Origin: Neorhizobium sp. UBA3556
GTDB lineage: Bacteria > Pseudomonadota > Alphaproteobacteria > Rhizobiales > Rhizobiaceae
Direction of reading: 5' to 3'
Length of the DNA: 64,000 nt
Assembly: GCA_002376235.1 (NCBI GenBank)
Contig: DFNX01000010.1
Span: 186,001-250,000 of the forward strand
Positions 55,086 to 63,980 of this stretch are shown here, one piece after another. Each line of letters starts with the position of its first letter. The stretch's first letter is position 1. A program made the translations under genes and the position numbers. Under the pieces are notes generated by a model, which saw only the letters and a list, made by a program, of their open reading frames with translations, was not told where the DNA came from and searched no databases.

Positions 55086-56174
55086 ATGAATTATCCCTGG
55101 CCCGAACCCGGCACGCCGCTCGATGAGGTTGCAACCCCTATGCCGGTCATCGATGAGGCGCGGCTTGCCGCCAATATCGCCCGCGTACAGGCCTATTGCG
55201 AAAGCCATGGCAAGGCGTTCCGCCCGCATATCAAGACCCACAAGATCGCAGCCGTCGCCCGCCAGCAGGTGGAAGCCGGTGCCGTCGGCCTCAATTGCCA
55301 GAAGGTCACCGAGGCGGAAGTATTTGCCGATGCCGGTTTCGACGACATCCTGATCACCTACAACATTCTCGGCGCAGCAAAGCTTGCCCGCCTCAAGGCG
55401 CTCAATGCCCGTGTGGCGAAACTCGCCGTCGTTGCCGACAGCGACACCACGGTCGCAGGCCTCGCTGCCACGTTCGATGCCGACAAGCCGCTGACCGTGC
55501 TGATCGAGTGCGATACCGGCGCAAAGCGCTGCGGCGTCCAGTCGCCGGAAGCGGCCGTCGCGCTTGCCGAAAAGATCGCCGCGGCCCCGGGCCTCCGCTT
55601 CGGCGGCATCATGACTTACCCAGCCACCGGTGGTGCGGAACAGGTCGAGGCCTTCATGTCGAAGACCATGGCGTTGCTCTCTGCCAAGGGCATCGATTGC
55701 CCGGTCCGCTCCAGCGGCGGTTCGCCGGACCTGTTCTTCGCTCATCTCGTGCCATCGGCCACCGAACATCGCGCCGGCACCTATGTCTATAACGATCGCA
55801 GCATGGTCCGCGCCGGCCATTGCAGCAATGACGATCTCGCCATGCATATCCTCGCGACCGTCGTCTCTCGCCCGGCGCCTGATCGCGCCGTGCTCGACAG
55901 CGGCTCCAAGGCGCTGACATCGGACCTGCTCGGCTTTTCCGATTACGGTTCGGTCGCTGGCTACGAAGGCGCAAAGGTCGTTTCGCTTTCGGAAGAACAT
56001 GCCGTAGTCGACATTTCCGCCTGCACTACGCCCTTCCCGGAAATCGGCTCGCAGGTGAAGGTCGTGCCGAACCACACCTGTGTCGTTACCAATCTCTTCG
56101 ACCGCATGGTCTTCCATAAGGACGGCGTGGTCACGCGGGTTGAAAATGTCGATGCGCGTGGAACGGTCTGGTAA
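55086..56174 (+). CDS. D-threonine aldolase / D-serine dehydratase-like PLP enzyme
   Basis: A 362-residue fold-type III PLP enzyme with an alanine-racemase-like barrel and a C-terminal metal-binding domain. The PLP lysine is Lys50 in FRPHIKTHK. The metal pair His330 and Cys332 is in VPNHTC, as in D-serine dehydratase (DSD1) and D-threonine aldolase. It acts on D-3-hydroxyamino acids. The ATG at 55086 (MNYPWPEPGT) has GAGGT upstream; a longer frame from 55041 is possible. It is divergent from RpiR and followed by its own terminator, so it is transcribed separately from the M81 operon. Confidence 0.87.
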   Translation: MNYPWPEPGTPLDEVATPMPVIDEARLAANIARVQAYCESHGKAFRPHIKTHKIAAVARQQVEAGAVGLNCQKVTEAEVFADAGFDDILITYNILGAAKLARLKALNARVAKLAVVADSDTTVAGLAATFDADKPLTVLIECDTGAKRCGVQSPEAAVALAEKIAAAPGLRFGGIMTYPATGGAEQVEAFMSKTMALLSAKGIDCPVRSSGGSPDLFFAHLVPSATEHRAGTYVYNDRSMVRAGHCSNDDLAMHILATVVSRPAPDRAVLDSGSKALTSDLLGFSDYGSVAGYEGAKVVSLSEEHAVVDISACTTPFPEIGSQVKVVPNHTCVVTNLFDRMVFHKDGVVTRVENVDARGTVW

Positions 56175-56256
56175 GGTCCGGCCGTGAAAATTTTTCTCGC
56201 GTCGAACCGATGAGCAGCGACCCTGCTGCCGCGGATCGAGCAAGAGGATGAAAATC

Positions 56257-56282
56257 GGGCGCCTGTCGAGGGCGCCCTTTTT
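56257..56282 (+). terminator. rho-independent terminator after the aldolase-like gene
   Basis: GGGCGCC, loop TGTCGAG, GGCGCCC, then TTTTT. A perfect 7-bp GC-rich stem with a T-run, 82 bp after the aldolase-like stop. Confidence 0.85.
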
Positions 56283-56429
56283 CATGGCGGATTTTCCCGC
56301 CGCTACTGCTTGCCGCTGCTTGCAGCAACGGAAAGCATTGATTCAGAAATGATTTGCGGTTGCGGCAATGGACGCGCTGGCATCCGCCAACTCCAGTCGC
56401 CATGAAAATTTTTCGCGAATTTCACGTTT

Positions 56430-56446
56430 AAGAAAATAAATTACAC
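56430..56446. promoter_or_regulatory. RpiR operator candidate, copy 2
   Basis: AAGAAAATAAATTACAC, identical to copy 3 and 13/17 to copy 1. It lies 252 bp upstream of the M81 ATG in an AT-rich patch. Confidence 0.5.
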
Positions 56447-56501
56447 AAAATCGTACCAAATCTGAAAATCCATTGACTTGGCTTTGATTTGGCGCATTAT
56501 G

Positions 56502-56518
56502 AAGAAAATAAATTACAC
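56502..56518. promoter_or_regulatory. RpiR operator candidate, copy 3
   Basis: AAGAAAATAAATTACAC, an exact direct repeat of copy 2, 72 bp further on. The spacing would allow looping or cooperative binding on roughly the same face of the helix (about seven turns). Confidence 0.5.
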
Positions 56519-56698
56519 CGAAACGGTGAGCGGGCGAACTGAGGAAATGGGAAATCGGATGATCCGAGAGCGCCAGAACTGTCCTTGAGGGACAGCCATA
56601 CGAGCGGCTCCGGCAGACTTCAAAACAACACAACATGGCAACGGTTACGGGCCTCGCTTGCGTCGGCTCGCAGGCCGAAGTGTATTCGGATTTAAGAC

Positions 56699-58180
56699 AT
56701 GCGCATCTTCACCGCCTCGCTGGCGACAGAGACGAACACTTTTTCTCCCGTGCCGACGGATATGAACGCCTTCAAGGCGGCGTTTTATGCCGGGCCGGGC
56801 GAACATCCCGATACGCCGACCTTGTGCTCCTCCGTCGTGCCGATCCTGCGCCGTCGCGGCAGGGAAGAAGGTTTCACTGTCATCGAAGGCACGTCCTGCT
56901 GGGCGGAGCCTGCCGGTCTCATCCAGCGCCAGACCTATGAGACCCTGCGTGACCAGATCCTTGCCGAACTGAAAGCCGCCCTGCCGGCCGATGGCGTAGT
57001 TCTCGGCCTCCACGGTGCGATGGCCGCGCAAGGCTATGACGATCCCGAGGGCGATCTTCTTTCCCGCGTCCGCGAAATGGTCGGGCCGGACGTGCTGATC
57101 GCCGCCGAGTTCGACCCGCACAGCCATCTGACGGCGCTCCGCGTCGCCAATCTGAACATCATGGCCGCCTTCCTCGAATTCCCCCACACGGATTTCGAGC
57201 AGCGCGGCGAGCATGTCGTTGAGCTGGCGTTGAAGGCGCTGCGTGGCGAGATAAAGCCGGTCATCTCCACCTTCGACTGCCGGATGATCACCATCTTCCC
57301 CACCAGCCGCGAGCCGATGCGCTCCTTCGTCGATCGCATGCAGGCGATGGAAGGTAAGGACGGCATCCTGTCGGCCTCCGTCATCCACGGCTTCATGGCC
57401 GGTGACCTGCCCGACATGGGCACCCGCATCGTCGTTGTCACCGACAATGACAAGGCAAAGGGCGACGCGCTGGCCGCAAAGCTCGGCCGCGAGCTTTACA
57501 GCCTGCGCAAGACCACCGCGATGCCGATGTTCGATACGGAAGCAGGTCTCGACCAGGCCATCGCCATCCGCGCCGCGCATCCTGAGAAACCGGTCACCAT
57601 CGCCGATGTCTGGGACAATCCCGGCGGCGGCGTGGCCGGCGACGCGACCTATATCCTGCGCCGGATGATGGAACGCGGCATGGACGATTTTGCCGTCGCC
57701 ACGATCTGGGATCCGATCGCCGTTACCTTCTGCCATGCGGCCGGCGAAGGCGCGGAACTGTCCTTGCGCGTCGGCGGCAAGTCGAGCCCCGAGGGCGGCG
57801 ATCCGCTGGATCTGCGCGTCACCGTGCGGAAGGTGTTCGATGCCGGCTGGCAGAGCTTTCGCAATTCGCGCGTCACGCTCGGCAGCACTGCGGTCATCCG
57901 TCCGGTCGGCAGCAATATCGACATCGTGCTGATCACCAGCCGCACCCAGACCTACGAGCCGGATATCTTTGCCAATCAGGGCATCGATTTCGCCTCGAAA
58001 TCCTACATGCTCATCAAGTCTACCAACCATTTCTACGCGGGCTTCCAGCCGGTCTCGTCCGAGATCGTCTATATCGCCGCGCCGACCTCCTATCCGACCA
58101 ATCCGGCAACGACGCCCTATCGCAAGGCGAGCCTTAAGCTCTGGCCGCGCGTGGCCGATCCGCTGGGTCTGGATGCCTGA
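56699..58180 (+). CDS. M81 family hydrolase (MlrC-like)
   Basis: A 493-residue protein of the MlrC/DUF1485 family, metal-dependent hydrolases named after the microcystin-degrading MlrC. Family landmarks are MRIFTASLATETNTFSPVPT at the N-terminus, VLGLHGAMAAQGYDDPEGDL, AAEFDPHSHLT, EFPHTDFEQRG and the late VWDNPGGGVAGDATYILRRM. Candidate metal ligands are the Asp and His in FDPHSH and the His in FPHTD. Most relatives probably cleave small peptides or amino-acid amides. Only a weak GGAT lies before the ATG. It opens the cassette E operon. Confidence 0.88.
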   Translation: MRIFTASLATETNTFSPVPTDMNAFKAAFYAGPGEHPDTPTLCSSVVPILRRRGREEGFTVIEGTSCWAEPAGLIQRQTYETLRDQILAELKAALPADGVVLGLHGAMAAQGYDDPEGDLLSRVREMVGPDVLIAAEFDPHSHLTALRVANLNIMAAFLEFPHTDFEQRGEHVVELALKALRGEIKPVISTFDCRMITIFPTSREPMRSFVDRMQAMEGKDGILSASVIHGFMAGDLPDMGTRIVVVTDNDKAKGDALAAKLGRELYSLRKTTAMPMFDTEAGLDQAIAIRAAHPEKPVTIADVWDNPGGGVAGDATYILRRMMERGMDDFAVATIWDPIAVTFCHAAGEGAELSLRVGGKSSPEGGDPLDLRVTVRKVFDAGWQSFRNSRVTLGSTAVIRPVGSNIDIVLITSRTQTYEPDIFANQGIDFASKSYMLIKSTNHFYAGFQPVSSEIVYIAAPTSYPTNPATTPYRKASLKLWPRVADPLGLDA

Positions 58181-58236
58181 AACCGCGACCGGACAGGAAA
58201 GCCGGGCGCAAAACTGAAAGCAACAAGGGGATGACC

Positions 58237-59754
58237 ATGAAAAAGAGTGCACTTGTTCTGATGACGCTGGCGGCCTTGGCCGGCACCAGCAGCCTTGCAA
58301 TGGCGCAGGCGAGCAACGGTATTCTGACCGTGGCGACGATCGGTGAACCGCCGACGCTCGACGTCATGCAGACCGCGACCGATATCGTGCTGACCATCGA
58401 CCAGCACATTTTCGAAACGCTCTACACCTATGACGCCGAATGGAAGTCCGTGCCGCTTCTCGCAGCAGGCCAGCCGAAGATTTCCGAGGACGGCCTCACC
58501 TACACGATCCCGTTGCGCGAAGGCGTAAAGTTCCATGACGGCAGCGATTTCGATGCCAAGGACGTCACCGCCTCGCTGAAGCGCTGGATGGCGGTCAACT
58601 CCAAGGGCAAGCAGGTTGCAGCAATCGTCGAAAGCCTGACGGAAGAGGGCGATCATGCCGTCGTCTTCAAGCTGAAGTCGCGTTATGCGCCGCTGCTCGC
58701 CACGCTCTCCCAGGCTTCCGTCATACTTCCGTCGGAAAAGATCGCCGACACGCTGACCGAATTCGTCGGCACCGGCCCCTATGCGCTCAAGGAGCGTAAG
58801 CCCGACCAGTATACCCAGCTCGTCCGTTTCGACGGCTACAAGTCGCCTGAAGGCGAGCCGAGCAACTATGCCGGCAAGCGCGAAGCGATCGCCAAGGAAA
58901 TCCGTTTCGTTCCGGTTCCCGATGCCAATACCCGCGTCGAAGGCCTGATCTCCGGCCAGTTCGATTATGCGGATTCGCTGCCGGTCAGCGCCTTCGAGCG
59001 TGTCGAAGCCAGCAGCAATGCCAAGCCCGTCATCTTCCGCGATGCCGGCTGGGCCTCGATGAACATGAACATGAAGGAAGGCATTCTCGCCAAGAAGGAA
59101 CTGCGTCAGGCGGTTCAGGTTGCGCTGAACCCGAACGACATGATGATGGCCGCCTTCTCCGATACCCGCTTCTTCAGCGTCGATGCCTCGATCTTCCCGG
59201 AAGGCTCCTTCTGGCACACGGAAGCCGGTGTCGCCCGTTACGGCGACGGCAATCCGGAAGAGGCCGCCAAGCTGCTCGAAGCAGGTGGTTACGATGGAAC
59301 CCCGATCCGTCTTCTGACCAGCCGCCAGTACGAGTTCCACTACAAGATCGGCGAAGTCGCCAAGGCCTATCTCGAAGCCGCCGGCTTCAAGGTCGATCTG
59401 CAGGTGGTCGACTGGGCAACGCTGACGACCCGCCGCGCGGACTCGAAGCAGTGGGACATCTTTATCACTCATTCCAACTTCCCGGGCGACCCAACGACCA
59501 TCAACACGATCACCGATACCTATCCGGGCTGGTACGTGTCCGAGCAGAAGGCCAAGGCCGTCGCCACTTACATGGACGCCACCACCGACGATGCCAAGAA
59601 GGCAGCATGGGACGGCATCCAGACGGTCATCTATGATGATGCACCGCTCTACAAGGTCGGCAACTTCAATGCGGTTTCCGGTGTCGCCAACGGCGTTTCC
59701 GGTTACGAGCCGACCTACTGGCCGCATTTCTGGAACGTGACCCCGAAGAAGTAA
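58237..59754 (+). CDS. family 5 solute-binding protein, cassette E
   Basis: A 505-residue periplasmic protein of the DppA/OppA family. The signal peptide MKKSALVLMTLAALAGTSSL ends near AMAQ. Motifs are PLREGVKFHDGSDFDAKDVT and FVGTGPYALKERKPDQ. The ATG at 58237 has AAGGGG at 6 nt; the ATG at 58231 touches that site and is unlikely. It lies 56 bp after the M81 stop and is followed by a strong stem-loop. Confidence 0.91.
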   Translation: MKKSALVLMTLAALAGTSSLAMAQASNGILTVATIGEPPTLDVMQTATDIVLTIDQHIFETLYTYDAEWKSVPLLAAGQPKISEDGLTYTIPLREGVKFHDGSDFDAKDVTASLKRWMAVNSKGKQVAAIVESLTEEGDHAVVFKLKSRYAPLLATLSQASVILPSEKIADTLTEFVGTGPYALKERKPDQYTQLVRFDGYKSPEGEPSNYAGKREAIAKEIRFVPVPDANTRVEGLISGQFDYADSLPVSAFERVEASSNAKPVIFRDAGWASMNMNMKEGILAKKELRQAVQVALNPNDMMMAAFSDTRFFSVDASIFPEGSFWHTEAGVARYGDGNPEEAAKLLEAGGYDGTPIRLLTSRQYEFHYKIGEVAKAYLEAAGFKVDLQVVDWATLTTRRADSKQWDIFITHSNFPGDPTTINTITDTYPGWYVSEQKAKAVATYMDATTDDAKKAAWDGIQTVIYDDAPLYKVGNFNAVSGVANGVSGYEPTYWPHFWNVTPKK

Positions 59755-59763
59755 GCTGAAAGC

Positions 59764-59800
59764 AATTCCAGCAGAAGTGGCAACCGCTTCTGCTGGAATT
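59764..59800 (+). promoter_or_regulatory. intercistronic stem-loop after binding-protein gene, cassette E
   Basis: AATTCCAGCAGAAG and CTTCTGCTGGAATT form a perfect 14-bp stem with a 9-nt loop. It begins 10 bp after the binding-protein stop and ends 22 bp before the permease ATG. No T-run follows. Confidence 0.75.
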
Positions 59801-59822
59801 ATCGAGAAACTGAGGACTGACA

Positions 59823-60773
59823 ATGGCAAGGATCGCACAGGCGCTGCTGAAACGATTGGGGGGCATGGCAATCGTGCTCGCCCTCGTCGTGACGGTGGTC
59901 TTCATCATCGTCCGCGTCACACCCGGCGATCCTGCCGCCGTCATGCTGGGGTCGGATGCGACCCCGGAAGACATCGCGCAATTGCGCACCAAGATGGGGC
60001 TCGATGCGCCGCTTCTCCTGCAATATGGCCAGTTCGTTCTGGGCATTCTGCAGGGCGATCTCGGCCAGTCGATCTTCCTGAACCAGCCGGTCACGACGGC
60101 ACTTGCCGCGCGTGCCGAGCCGACCTTCTTCCTCACCCTCTTCTCGATCCTGATCGCGGTCGCGATCGCGCTTCCGGTCGGCATCCTGTCGGCCGTCAAG
60201 CGCGGCACGATCTTCGACCAGATCGTCGTAACGCTCACCATGGTCGCCGCCAGCGTTCCGAGCTTCTGGCTCGGCCTGATCCTGATCCAGGTATTCGCCG
60301 TCAGCCAGGGCTGGTTCCCTGCCTCCGGTTACGGCGGGCCCGAAACGCCATTCCTCGAACGCCTGCATCATCTCGTGCTGCCGGCCGTGGCACTCGGTGT
60401 CGTCAATTCGGCGCTGATCACCCGCTTCACTCGCGCCGCCATGCTCGATGTTCTGGGCGATGACTATGTCCGCACCGCCCGTGCCAAGGGTGCCGGTGAA
60501 GGCCGTGTCATCCTCAAGCACGCCCTGAAGAACGCGATGATCCCGATCATCACCGTCATCGGCCTCTCCATCGCCATGCTGGTCGCCGGTGCCGTCGTTA
60601 CCGAAACCGTCTTCGGCCTGCCGGGCGTCGGCAATCTCGTCGTCTCGGCCGTTCTCCGCCGCGATTATCCGGTCATTCAGGGCGCGCTGCTCGTCGTTGC
60701 CGCCATCTATGTCCTCATCAACTTCATCGTCGACATGCTCTATATTCTCGTTGATCCCAGGGTGCGCCTATGA
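59823..60773 (+). CDS. dipeptide-type ABC permease (DppB-like), cassette E
   Basis: A 316-residue six-helix permease with the N-terminal ALLKRLGGMAIVLALVVTVV, the LGSDATPEDIAQLRTKMGLD periplasmic segment and the docking loop RTARAKGAGEGRVILKHALK. GAGGA precedes the ATG. The stop overlaps the next start by ATGA. Confidence 0.93.
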   Translation: MARIAQALLKRLGGMAIVLALVVTVVFIIVRVTPGDPAAVMLGSDATPEDIAQLRTKMGLDAPLLLQYGQFVLGILQGDLGQSIFLNQPVTTALAARAEPTFFLTLFSILIAVAIALPVGILSAVKRGTIFDQIVVTLTMVAASVPSFWLGLILIQVFAVSQGWFPASGYGGPETPFLERLHHLVLPAVALGVVNSALITRFTRAAMLDVLGDDYVRTARAKGAGEGRVILKHALKNAMIPIITVIGLSIAMLVAGAVVTETVFGLPGVGNLVVSAVLRRDYPVIQGALLVVAAIYVLINFIVDMLYILVDPRVRL

Positions 60774-61633
60774 CCACGATGGCCTCCCTCTCCATGCCCT
60801 TCGCATCCGGCCTGCGCCGCCTGTTCGGCAACCGCGCAATGCTCTTCGGTGCCATCATCCTCGCGATCGTCATTCTGGCCGCGATCCTTGCCCCCTGGAT
60901 CGCGCCCTATGCGCCGAACAAGCTGTCGATCATCAACAAGCTGAAACCGCCGTCGATGACGAACTTCTTCGGCACCGATGAATTCGGCCGCGACATCTTC
61001 TCCCGCGCCATCTTCGCCGGTCGAATCTCGCTGCTGGTCAGCCTCGGCGTCGTCGTCATCTCCACCGTGCTGGGCGTCATCCTCGGTGTCGCCGCTGGCT
61101 TCTTCCGCAGCCTCGATGCGCCGATCTCGCGCCTGCTCGATGCGATGATGTCCTTCCCCGACATCCTTCTCGCCATCGCGCTGGTCGCCGCCCTCGGCCC
61201 GTCGTTGACGACCGTCATCCTCGCGCTCGGCATCACCTATGCACCCCGTCTCGCCCGTATCGTCCGCGGCTCGACGCTGGTCCTGCGCGAACTGCCCTAT
61301 ATCGAGGCCGCCGTCGCCATGGGCCTGCCGACCTGGCAGATCCTTGCCCGCCACGTGCTGCTCAACCTCGCCTCCCCCATCCTCGTGCAGGCGACCTTCG
61401 TCTTCGCCTCTGCGATGCTCGCCGAAGCAAGCCTCTCCTTCCTCGGCGTCGGCGTTTCCACCGACATGCCGACTTGGGGCACGATGCTGGCATCCGGCCG
61501 CGAATACATGAACAACGCCCCGTGGCTGATGGTATTTCCGGGGCTGGCCATCGTCTTCTCGGTTCTCTCCCTGCAATTGCTGGGCGACGGCCTGCGCGAT
61601 CTCGTCGATCCGCGTCTCGCCAAGGAAAGCTGA
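60770..61633 (+). CDS. dipeptide-type ABC permease (DppC-like), cassette E
   Basis: A 287-residue permease with the DppC hallmark NFFGTDEFGRDIFSRAIFAG, docking loop IEAAVAMGLPTWQILARHVL and late SFLGVGVSTDMPTWGTMLAS. It overlaps the DppB-like gene as ATGA, indicating coupled translation. The ATPase gene starts 2 bp after its stop, using AAGGAA inside its last codons as ribosome site. Confidence 0.93.
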   Translation: MTTMASLSMPFASGLRRLFGNRAMLFGAIILAIVILAAILAPWIAPYAPNKLSIINKLKPPSMTNFFGTDEFGRDIFSRAIFAGRISLLVSLGVVVISTVLGVILGVAAGFFRSLDAPISRLLDAMMSFPDILLAIALVAALGPSLTTVILALGITYAPRLARIVRGSTLVLRELPYIEAAVAMGLPTWQILARHVLLNLASPILVQATFVFASAMLAEASLSFLGVGVSTDMPTWGTMLASGREYMNNAPWLMVFPGLAIVFSVLSLQLLGDGLRDLVDPRLAKES

Positions 61634-61635
61634 TC

Positions 61636-63438
61636 ATGACCGACACAATCACGAAAAAGCCGGTGCTCTCGGTCGAGAACCTGACGACCTCGTTCAAGAC
61701 GCAAGAGGGTTGGAAAGCCGTCATCCGCAATATCAGCCTGCATGTCGATGCCGGCGAGACGGTCGCCATCGTCGGTGAATCCGGCTCGGGCAAAAGCGTC
61801 ACGGCGCTCTCGACCATGCGACTTCTGCCCGCCGGCCGCTCGCGCTCCGAAGGCCGCATCCTGCTCGACGGCACGGACCTCCTGAAGGTCAGCGAAGCCG
61901 AGATGCGCAAGGTGCGCGGCGGTTCGATCGGCATGATCTTTCAGGAGCCGATGACCTCGCTCAACCCGGTCTTCACCATCGGCAACCAGATCGCAGAGGC
62001 ACTCGTCCTGCATCGCGGCCTGTCGTGGAAAGAGGCCGAGGCAGAAACGCTGCGGCTGATGGAACGCGTCCGTATTCCGGCCGCGAAGACCCGTCTTCAC
62101 GAATATCCGCACAAATTCTCCGGCGGTATGCGCCAGCGCGTAATGATCGCCATGGCGCTTGCCTGCCGCCCGAAACTCCTGATCGCCGACGAGCCGACGA
62201 CCGCGCTCGACGTGACGATCCAAGCCGAAATCCTCCACCTGCTGCGCGAGCTGCAGCGGGAGGAAAACATGGGCGTGCTGTTCATCACCCATGACATGGG
62301 CGTAGTCGCCGAAATCGCCGACCGTACCGTGGTGATGTTCCGCGGCGACATGGTCGAGACCGGCAAGACCGAGGAAATTTTTGCGACCCCGACCGCCACC
62401 TATACAAAGTCGCTGCTCGCCTCGATCCCGCGTCTCGGCACGATGGGGGCCTCCGTCGCGCCAAAACGTTTCCCGGAAGTCGATGCCTCGACCGGCACCG
62501 CCACCGATGGCCGCGAGATGAATCCGGTCGCCCAGACCGTTCAGCCAATCCTCAAGGTAGACAATCTCGCCGTCCGCTTCGACCTGCCGAACGGCCGCGT
62601 CCACGCGGTGGAAGACGTTTCCTTCGACCTGCGCCCTGGCGAAACCCTGTCTTTGGTCGGAGAATCCGGCTGCGGCAAATCCACGACCGGCCGCGCCATC
62701 ATCCGCCTTCTCAACCCGTCTGCCGGTTCGATCGTCATCGACGGACAGGACGTGACGAAGGCCGGTACGCGCGAATTGCGCACGATGCGCCGCACTTCGC
62801 AGATGATCTTTCAGGATCCCTTCGCCTCGCTCAACCCGCGCATCACTGTCGGCTCCGCGATTGCCGAACCGATCCTTGCTCACGGCCTGATGGGCAAAAA
62901 GGACGCCAAGGCCCGCGTGGCGGAGCTGCTGGAACAGGTCGGCCTGTCCGCCGCCATGGCCGATCGCCACCCGCACGAGTTCTCCGGCGGCCAGCGCCAG
63001 CGCATCTCGATTGCCCGCGCATTGGCCCTAGACCCGAAATTCATCGTCGCCGACGAGGCGGTTTCCGCACTCGACGTCTCGGTCAAGGCACAGGTCTCCA
63101 ACCTTTTGCTCGACCTGCAGGAAAAGCGCGGCCTCGCCTATCTGTTCATCAGCCATGACATGGCCGTGGTCGAGCGCATGAGCCACCGCGTCGCGGTGAT
63201 GTTCTTAGGCGAAATCGTCGAAATCGGCCCGCGCGCCGCGATCTTCGACAATCCGCAGCATGCCTACACGCAGCGCCTGATCTCGGCCGTGCCGATCCCC
63301 GATCCGTCGCGCCGCGGCCAGACACCGCCACCCTTGACCGAAGAAATCAAAAGTCCGGTCCGGCCCTTCGATTACGTCGCCCCGAAACGCACATACCGCG
63401 AAGTTTCACCGGGCCATTTCGTGCAGGACGTGGCATAA
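61636..63438 (+). CDS. dipeptide-type ABC importer ATPase, two fused nucleotide-binding domains, cassette E
   Basis: A 600-residue DppD-DppF fusion. The first half has Walker A GESGSGKS (about 47-54), signature FSGGMRQR and LLIADEPTTALD. The second has Walker A GESGCGKST (about 342-350), signature FSGGQRQR and VADEAVSALD. The peptide-importer tails TYTKSLLASIPRLG and AYTQRLISAVPIPDP are present. It is similar in sequence and design to the cassette B ATPase at 24270, suggesting paralogy. The upstream open frame inside the DppC-like gene is not part of it. Confidence 0.93.
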   Translation: MTDTITKKPVLSVENLTTSFKTQEGWKAVIRNISLHVDAGETVAIVGESGSGKSVTALSTMRLLPAGRSRSEGRILLDGTDLLKVSEAEMRKVRGGSIGMIFQEPMTSLNPVFTIGNQIAEALVLHRGLSWKEAEAETLRLMERVRIPAAKTRLHEYPHKFSGGMRQRVMIAMALACRPKLLIADEPTTALDVTIQAEILHLLRELQREENMGVLFITHDMGVVAEIADRTVVMFRGDMVETGKTEEIFATPTATYTKSLLASIPRLGTMGASVAPKRFPEVDASTGTATDGREMNPVAQTVQPILKVDNLAVRFDLPNGRVHAVEDVSFDLRPGETLSLVGESGCGKSTTGRAIIRLLNPSAGSIVIDGQDVTKAGTRELRTMRRTSQMIFQDPFASLNPRITVGSAIAEPILAHGLMGKKDAKARVAELLEQVGLSAAMADRHPHEFSGGQRQRISIARALALDPKFIVADEAVSALDVSVKAQVSNLLLDLQEKRGLAYLFISHDMAVVERMSHRVAVMFLGEIVEIGPRAAIFDNPQHAYTQRLISAVPIPDPSRRGQTPPPLTEEIKSPVRPFDYVAPKRTYREVSPGHFVQDVA

Positions 63439-63478
63439 GCCGCCCTGCACTCCCATACTGGAATAGAAAGACGAATTC

Positions 63479-63874
63479 ATGAGCAGCAAGAAACTCATCC
63501 GTTACGATGTCGCTGACGCCCAGGCCGGCGGCCAGCGCCGCCCCTTCGCCAAGGCCGTCCGCGCCGGTGATTTCGTCTATGTTTCGGGTCAGGTCCCGAC
63601 TGTCGATGGCGAAGTCATCGTTGGCAATATCGTCGCCCAGACCGAACAGGTGATCGAGAACATCAAATCGGTTCTGGCTTTGGCCGATTGCACGCTGGAA
63701 CATGTCGTCAAGGTCAATGTCTGGCTCGACGACGCCCGCGATTTTTCCAGCTTCAACGCCGTCTTCCAGAAACACTTCATCGACCACCCACCGGCCCGCT
63801 CCACCGTCGAATCCCCGATGATGGTCGACGTCAAGGTCGAGATGGACGTGATCGCGTACAAGCCGCTGGATTGA
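63479..63874 (+). CDS. ridA: RidA family reactive-intermediate deaminase
   Basis: A 131-residue YjgF/YER057c/UK114 protein. The family pattern GDFVYVSGQVPTVDGEVIVG and the late PPARSTVESP, with the catalytic Arg (about 105), are intact. RidA hydrolyses enamine/imine intermediates such as 2-aminoacrylate, which arise when PLP enzymes act on serine or threonine. It ends the cassette E operon, whose partner gene is a D-serine/D-threonine-type PLP enzyme. A terminator follows 10 bp after the stop. Confidence 0.92.
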   Translation: MSSKKLIRYDVADAQAGGQRRPFAKAVRAGDFVYVSGQVPTVDGEVIVGNIVAQTEQVIENIKSVLALADCTLEHVVKVNVWLDDARDFSSFNAVFQKHFIDHPPARSTVESPMMVDVKVEMDVIAYKPLD

Positions 63875-63883
63875 TCGGGAAAG

Positions 63884-63930
63884 ACCGGCGGGAGAAATTA
63901 TGTTTCGGAAATGCCGCCGGTTACTTTTTT
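63884..63930 (+). terminator. terminator after ridA
   Basis: ACCGGCGG pairs with CCGCCGGT around a 22-nt loop and is followed by TACTTTTTT. An 8-bp stem with a T-run just past the ridA stop ends the cassette E operon. Confidence 0.75.
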
Positions 63931-63951
63931 GAGGAAACCAACCTCACCGCC

Positions 63952-63980
63952 GTCATCCTCGGGCTTGACCCGAGAATGAC
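63952..63980. repeat. extragenic palindrome (12-bp arms, one mismatch)
   Basis: GTCATCCTCGGG, spacer CTTGA, CCCGAGAATGAC. A palindrome of the GTCATCCTCGGGCTTGACCC type is widespread in alphaproteobacterial intergenic DNA. The last 70 bases of the window hold nothing else that I recognise. Confidence 0.65.

Larger units (their letters stand above)
56175..56698. other. 524-bp control region before the M81 operon
   Basis: No gene is apparent. It holds the terminator of the aldolase-like gene (56257-56282). An AT-rich part (about 56400-56520) carries two identical 17-bp candidate operators 72 bp apart, and also TGAAAAT...GAATTTCACG halves at 56403-56426. The 180 bp between the second copy and the M81 ATG contain no hairpin or repeat that I could see and probably form a long leader. 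Confidence 0.6.

Noticed and set aside
56645..59871. Two long minus-strand frames (551 and 584 codons) opposite the M81 and binding-protein genes
   Set aside because: Antisense to clear genes, with no motif or ribosome site. The composition matches reverse-frame artefacts.
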